Source: Candidatus Zhuqueibacterota bacterium (GTDB lineage Bacteria; Zhuqueibacterota; Zhuqueibacteria; Zhuqueibacterales; Geothermadaptataceae). Taken from it: DNA of 64,000 nt. A program made the position numbers and the translations under genes. The notes under the pieces are model-generated. The model saw nothing but the letters and a program-made list of their open reading frames with translations. It had not been told where the DNA came from and searched no databases. Shown here one piece after another: positions 61,924-64,000 of the stretch (position 1 is the first letter of the stretch; each line of letters opens with the position of its first letter). The stretch is from the NCBI GenBank assembly GCA_030950365.1, contig JAUZRQ010000002.1:1-64000 (forward strand), written 5' to 3'.

Positions 61924-63080
61924 GACGATGGTGGCAATGGCCCAGGGTTTGGCTGTGCGGATGGGTGGGGCTGCTAGTTTGGCTGCCTGCGGCGGCGTTT
62001 CCGCAGGCGGACATCCGATTGCAAGTTTCGGGTTATGCCAAATCGCTTGCCGTTCAAAGCAAGTCGCTGTTCACGGGGCAGAATTATTTTTATGATCTTT
62101 CGCGGTTTCGGGCTAAAGGCCAGGTGTACGTCGGCAATGCCTTTCAGCTCGAAGGCTGGCTGGACACGGAGATGCATGCCGGCGATTTTCTCGAGACCCT
62201 TGATTTCAAATTCGGCCAGCTTCTGCGGCCGGCCAGGTTTTTCGATCTCGACTGGGATGTGGTGACCGAAAACCGGCTGCAGGTGCAGCAGCGGCTGTTC
62301 CGGCTGTTTGCCACCGCCTATATTCGCGATGTGCAAATCACCGTGGGCCGACAGCGCATCGCCTGGGGAACCGGATTTGCGTGGAATCCCACCGATTTGC
62401 TCAACCCATATAATCCGTTTGCCATCGAACGGGAAGAAAAAGACGGTGTGGATGCGCTGTATGTGGCCGTGCCGCTGGGAGCATTGTCGCGACTGGAAGC
62501 GGCCGTGGCGCCGGGAAAATCCGGCATGAAGCCGCGCTCCGCGGTGCGGTGGCATGCTAATGCGCATGGCGTAGATTTTTCGTTGATGGGAGGCCGCTTT
62601 CAGGGAAAGTGGCTATTGGGCGGCGATCTGGTGGCGTATATGGGCGGCGCAGCGATCCGTGCCGAATGGGCCTACACCGTGCAGCCGGATCGCGGGGATT
62701 ACTGGCGTTTCGTCGCCAACTGGGATTACAATTTCTCGAATGGCATCTATACACTGGTTGAATACTATTTCAACGGCAGGGGGACGTCCCAAAAAGAAGA
62801 GTACAACCTGCTGGCGCTGCTAACCGGCGAGCCGTTCGGGCTGGCGCGGCATTATGTGGCCGCACTGGCGAGCAAAGATCTCACGCCGCTGTTCAAGCTG
62901 GAATGGTACGCTATTGCCAACCTCAATGACCGCAGCGCGCTCTGGGGACCGGCCGTGACGTATTCTCTGACGGAGAATCTGGAAATCCTGTTCAGCGCCT
63001 ATCTGTTTGCCGGCGCCGAAGACAGCGAGCTTGGTGGTCTCAACAACGCCTATTTCGCCAGCCTGCAATATTACTTTTGA
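61920..63080 (+). CDS. Outer-membrane beta-barrel of the ABC cassette
   Basis: 386 residues with a signal peptide ending near PAAAFPQA. The mature protein is rich in amphipathic strands, has a GRQRIAWGTGFAWNPTDLLNPYNP segment found in DUF1302-like and related barrel proteins, and ends NAYFASLQYYF with a terminal Phe. It starts inside the ATPase stop codon, so it is most likely the outer-membrane partner of the LolA/ABC machinery, for delivery or export of a lipid or lipoprotein. A maltoporin-like or TraF-like role is less likely. Confidence 0.75.
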   Translation: MRRWWQWPRVWLCGWVGLLVWLPAAAFPQADIRLQVSGYAKSLAVQSKSLFTGQNYFYDLSRFRAKGQVYVGNAFQLEGWLDTEMHAGDFLETLDFKFGQLLRPARFFDLDWDVVTENRLQVQQRLFRLFATAYIRDVQITVGRQRIAWGTGFAWNPTDLLNPYNPFAIEREEKDGVDALYVAVPLGALSRLEAAVAPGKSGMKPRSAVRWHANAHGVDFSLMGGRFQGKWLLGGDLVAYMGGAAIRAEWAYTVQPDRGDYWRFVANWDYNFSNGIYTLVEYYFNGRGTSQKEEYNLLALLTGEPFGLARHYVAALASKDLTPLFKLEWYAIANLNDRSALWGPAVTYSLTENLEILFSAYLFAGAEDSELGGLNNAYFASLQYYF

Positions 63081-63107
63081 TGGAAGCGTGGAGAGGCGAG
63101 TGACGGA

Positions 63108-63935
63108 TCATTCAGCGCGCTCGGTTTCCTGCGCCATTTGCGGCAGTTCGTACTGACTTTCAATTTCCCCCCGGTGTTGCAATTCCCAGATTTTCATATA
63201 CAGCGCCATTTTGACCATCGCCGAGACCAGGGCCAGCAGAAAGCCGTGCATGCCATCGCGGTAGCCCTGGAGGCCGATGTATTTGTTGAAGAACGCCGCG
63301 ATGGGATGCAGCAAGATGTGGTACCACCGTACGCGCTTTCCGCCGGCGCGGTCCAGCGCCTCAAGGGAGGAATACCGGTTCAGGCGCTCGAAGCTTTCGC
63401 TGAGCGTACGGTGGGTGTAATGCACGAAATGATGTTGCAGCGTGCCGACGGCGCCATCCACCTCAAAGCCCTCGTGCACGCGCGCTTCGGTCACGCGCAC
63501 CCGGTCCCGTCGGAACAGCCGCAATTGATAGCCCGGATACCAGCCGCCGTGATACATGAATTTGCCCAGGAAGGTGCTCAGGCGCGGGATGCGAAAGCCG
63601 GCAAAGGGGATATCCTCCTGGCTGAGGATGCCCAGGATTTCATCGCGCAGCTCGGGGGTGACGCGCTCATCCGCATCGATGCTCAGCACCCAGGGGCAGG
63701 TCGCCTGTTCCAGGGCGAACTGCTTTTGCGCCGCATAGCCGGGCCAGGGATGGTGCAGCACGCGGTCGGTGAATTCCTGCGCCAGCGCCACCGTGTTATC
63801 GGTACTGCCGCCATCCACCACCACAATTTCATCCGCCCAGGCCACGGATTGCAGGCATTCGCGGATGTTGTTCGCCTCATTCTGCACAATCAGGGTCACC
63901 GATAGCCGGTGCTGGCGCGGCGGCGTGTCCTTCAT
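63108..63935 (-). CDS. Family 2 glycosyltransferase, LPS-core type
   Basis: 275 residues. GT-A fold with LSVTLIVQNEANNIRECLQS, VVDGGSTDNTVALA and the SIDADERVTPEL DxD-type metal site, followed by a WHPGYQLRLFRRDRVRV-like region (here WYPGYQLRLFRRD) typical of WaaE/KdtX-like beta-glucosyltransferases, and a membrane-associated helix near the C-terminus. It probably adds a sugar to LPS core or a similar envelope glycolipid. Its start overlaps the stop of another minus-strand gene at the window edge (ATGA). Confidence 0.9.
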   Translation of the reverse strand: MKDTPPRQHRLSVTLIVQNEANNIRECLQSVAWADEIVVVDGGSTDNTVALAQEFTDRVLHHPWPGYAAQKQFALEQATCPWVLSIDADERVTPELRDEILGILSQEDIPFAGFRIPRLSTFLGKFMYHGGWYPGYQLRLFRRDRVRVTEARVHEGFEVDGAVGTLQHHFVHYTHRTLSESFERLNRYSSLEALDRAGGKRVRWYHILLHPIAAFFNKYIGLQGYRDGMHGFLLALVSAMVKMALYMKIWELQHRGEIESQYELPQMAQETERAE

Positions 63936-64000
63936 GGCATATCCCTCTGCAATTCCAGCGCATGCAGAGTGACCTGCAATACGGGCTCGACTTCCAGTTT
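63932..64000 (-). CDS. Partial CDS, C-terminal 22 codons at window edge
   Basis: On the minus strand the edge is open and reads LEVEPVLQVTLHALELQRDM before Pro and a TGA at 63932-63934 that overlaps the glycosyltransferase ATG. The product cannot be named from so little; its coupling to a GT2 suggests another envelope-glycan enzyme, perhaps a heptosyltransferase-type protein. Confidence 0.55.
   Translation of the reverse strand, partial: KLEVEPVLQVTLHALELQRDMP

Overview
The window looks like chromosome from a Gram-negative, heterotrophic, aerobically respiring bacterium of the wider FCB group (Calditrichota, KSB1 or Rhodothermota-like). The pointers are secreted repeat proteins ending in a type IX-like sorting domain with a PNPFNP motif, an Alternative Complex III plus caa3 oxidase operon of the Rhodothermus type, a THX-type small ribosomal protein, a fused E1 alpha/beta dehydrogenase, and outer-membrane beta-barrels. 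No rRNA, tRNA, CRISPR array, phage or IS transposase gene was seen, and phylum assignment from this window alone is tentative.

Layout. 0.3-5.9 kb: a sigma-54 activator (EBP) divergent from katG, which has a textbook -24/-12 promoter, followed by a ferritin-like gene and a strong terminator: a peroxide/iron module. 5.9-8.8 kb (minus): a PLP decarboxylase, a broken small secreted gene and a membrane protein. This apparent former operon is now split by a 286-bp MITE-like element. 9-10 kb: an HIBADH-type reductase. 10.7-14.7 kb: a porin-like protein, a small phosphate-binding-like protein and a hybrid sensor kinase. 15.3-22 kb: fumC, a membrane protein, the THX ribosomal protein, fused E1, a DUF1684 lipoprotein and tag. 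22-22.9 kb: a second MITE copy and related repeat debris.

22.9-34.6 kb: two very large secreted DUF5666-repeat proteins flank an operon encoding a surface protein, a second sigma-54 activator and a Ser/Thr kinase, plus a DUF5683-like envelope protein. 35.7-41 kb: a beta-barrel lipoprotein, acs, a LOG-family protein and idi. 41.6-56 kb: actABCDEF, a small membrane protein, a SCO protein and caa3 oxidase subunits II-I-III-IV in one run closed by a terminator, followed by a Spy-like protein, a second SCO and DUF420. Together these can carry electrons from quinol to oxygen. 56-64 kb: a glucuronyl-epimerase-like protein; a TetR gene with its operator; a coupled cassette of LolA-like protein, two FtsX-type permeases, an ATPase and an outer-membrane barrel, likely an envelope trafficking or export machine; and finally LPS-type glycosyltransferases.

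The most unusual signals are (i) katG apparently under sigma-54/EBP control, (ii) a MITE family with 12-bp terminal inverted repeats and exact 8-bp target duplications, one copy of which supplies the stop codon of the gene it entered, (iii) paired DUF5666 mega-repeat proteins around an EBP-kinase signalling operon, and (iv) the TetR-LolA-ABC-barrel cassette. All calls come from reading the sequence; no database search was run.
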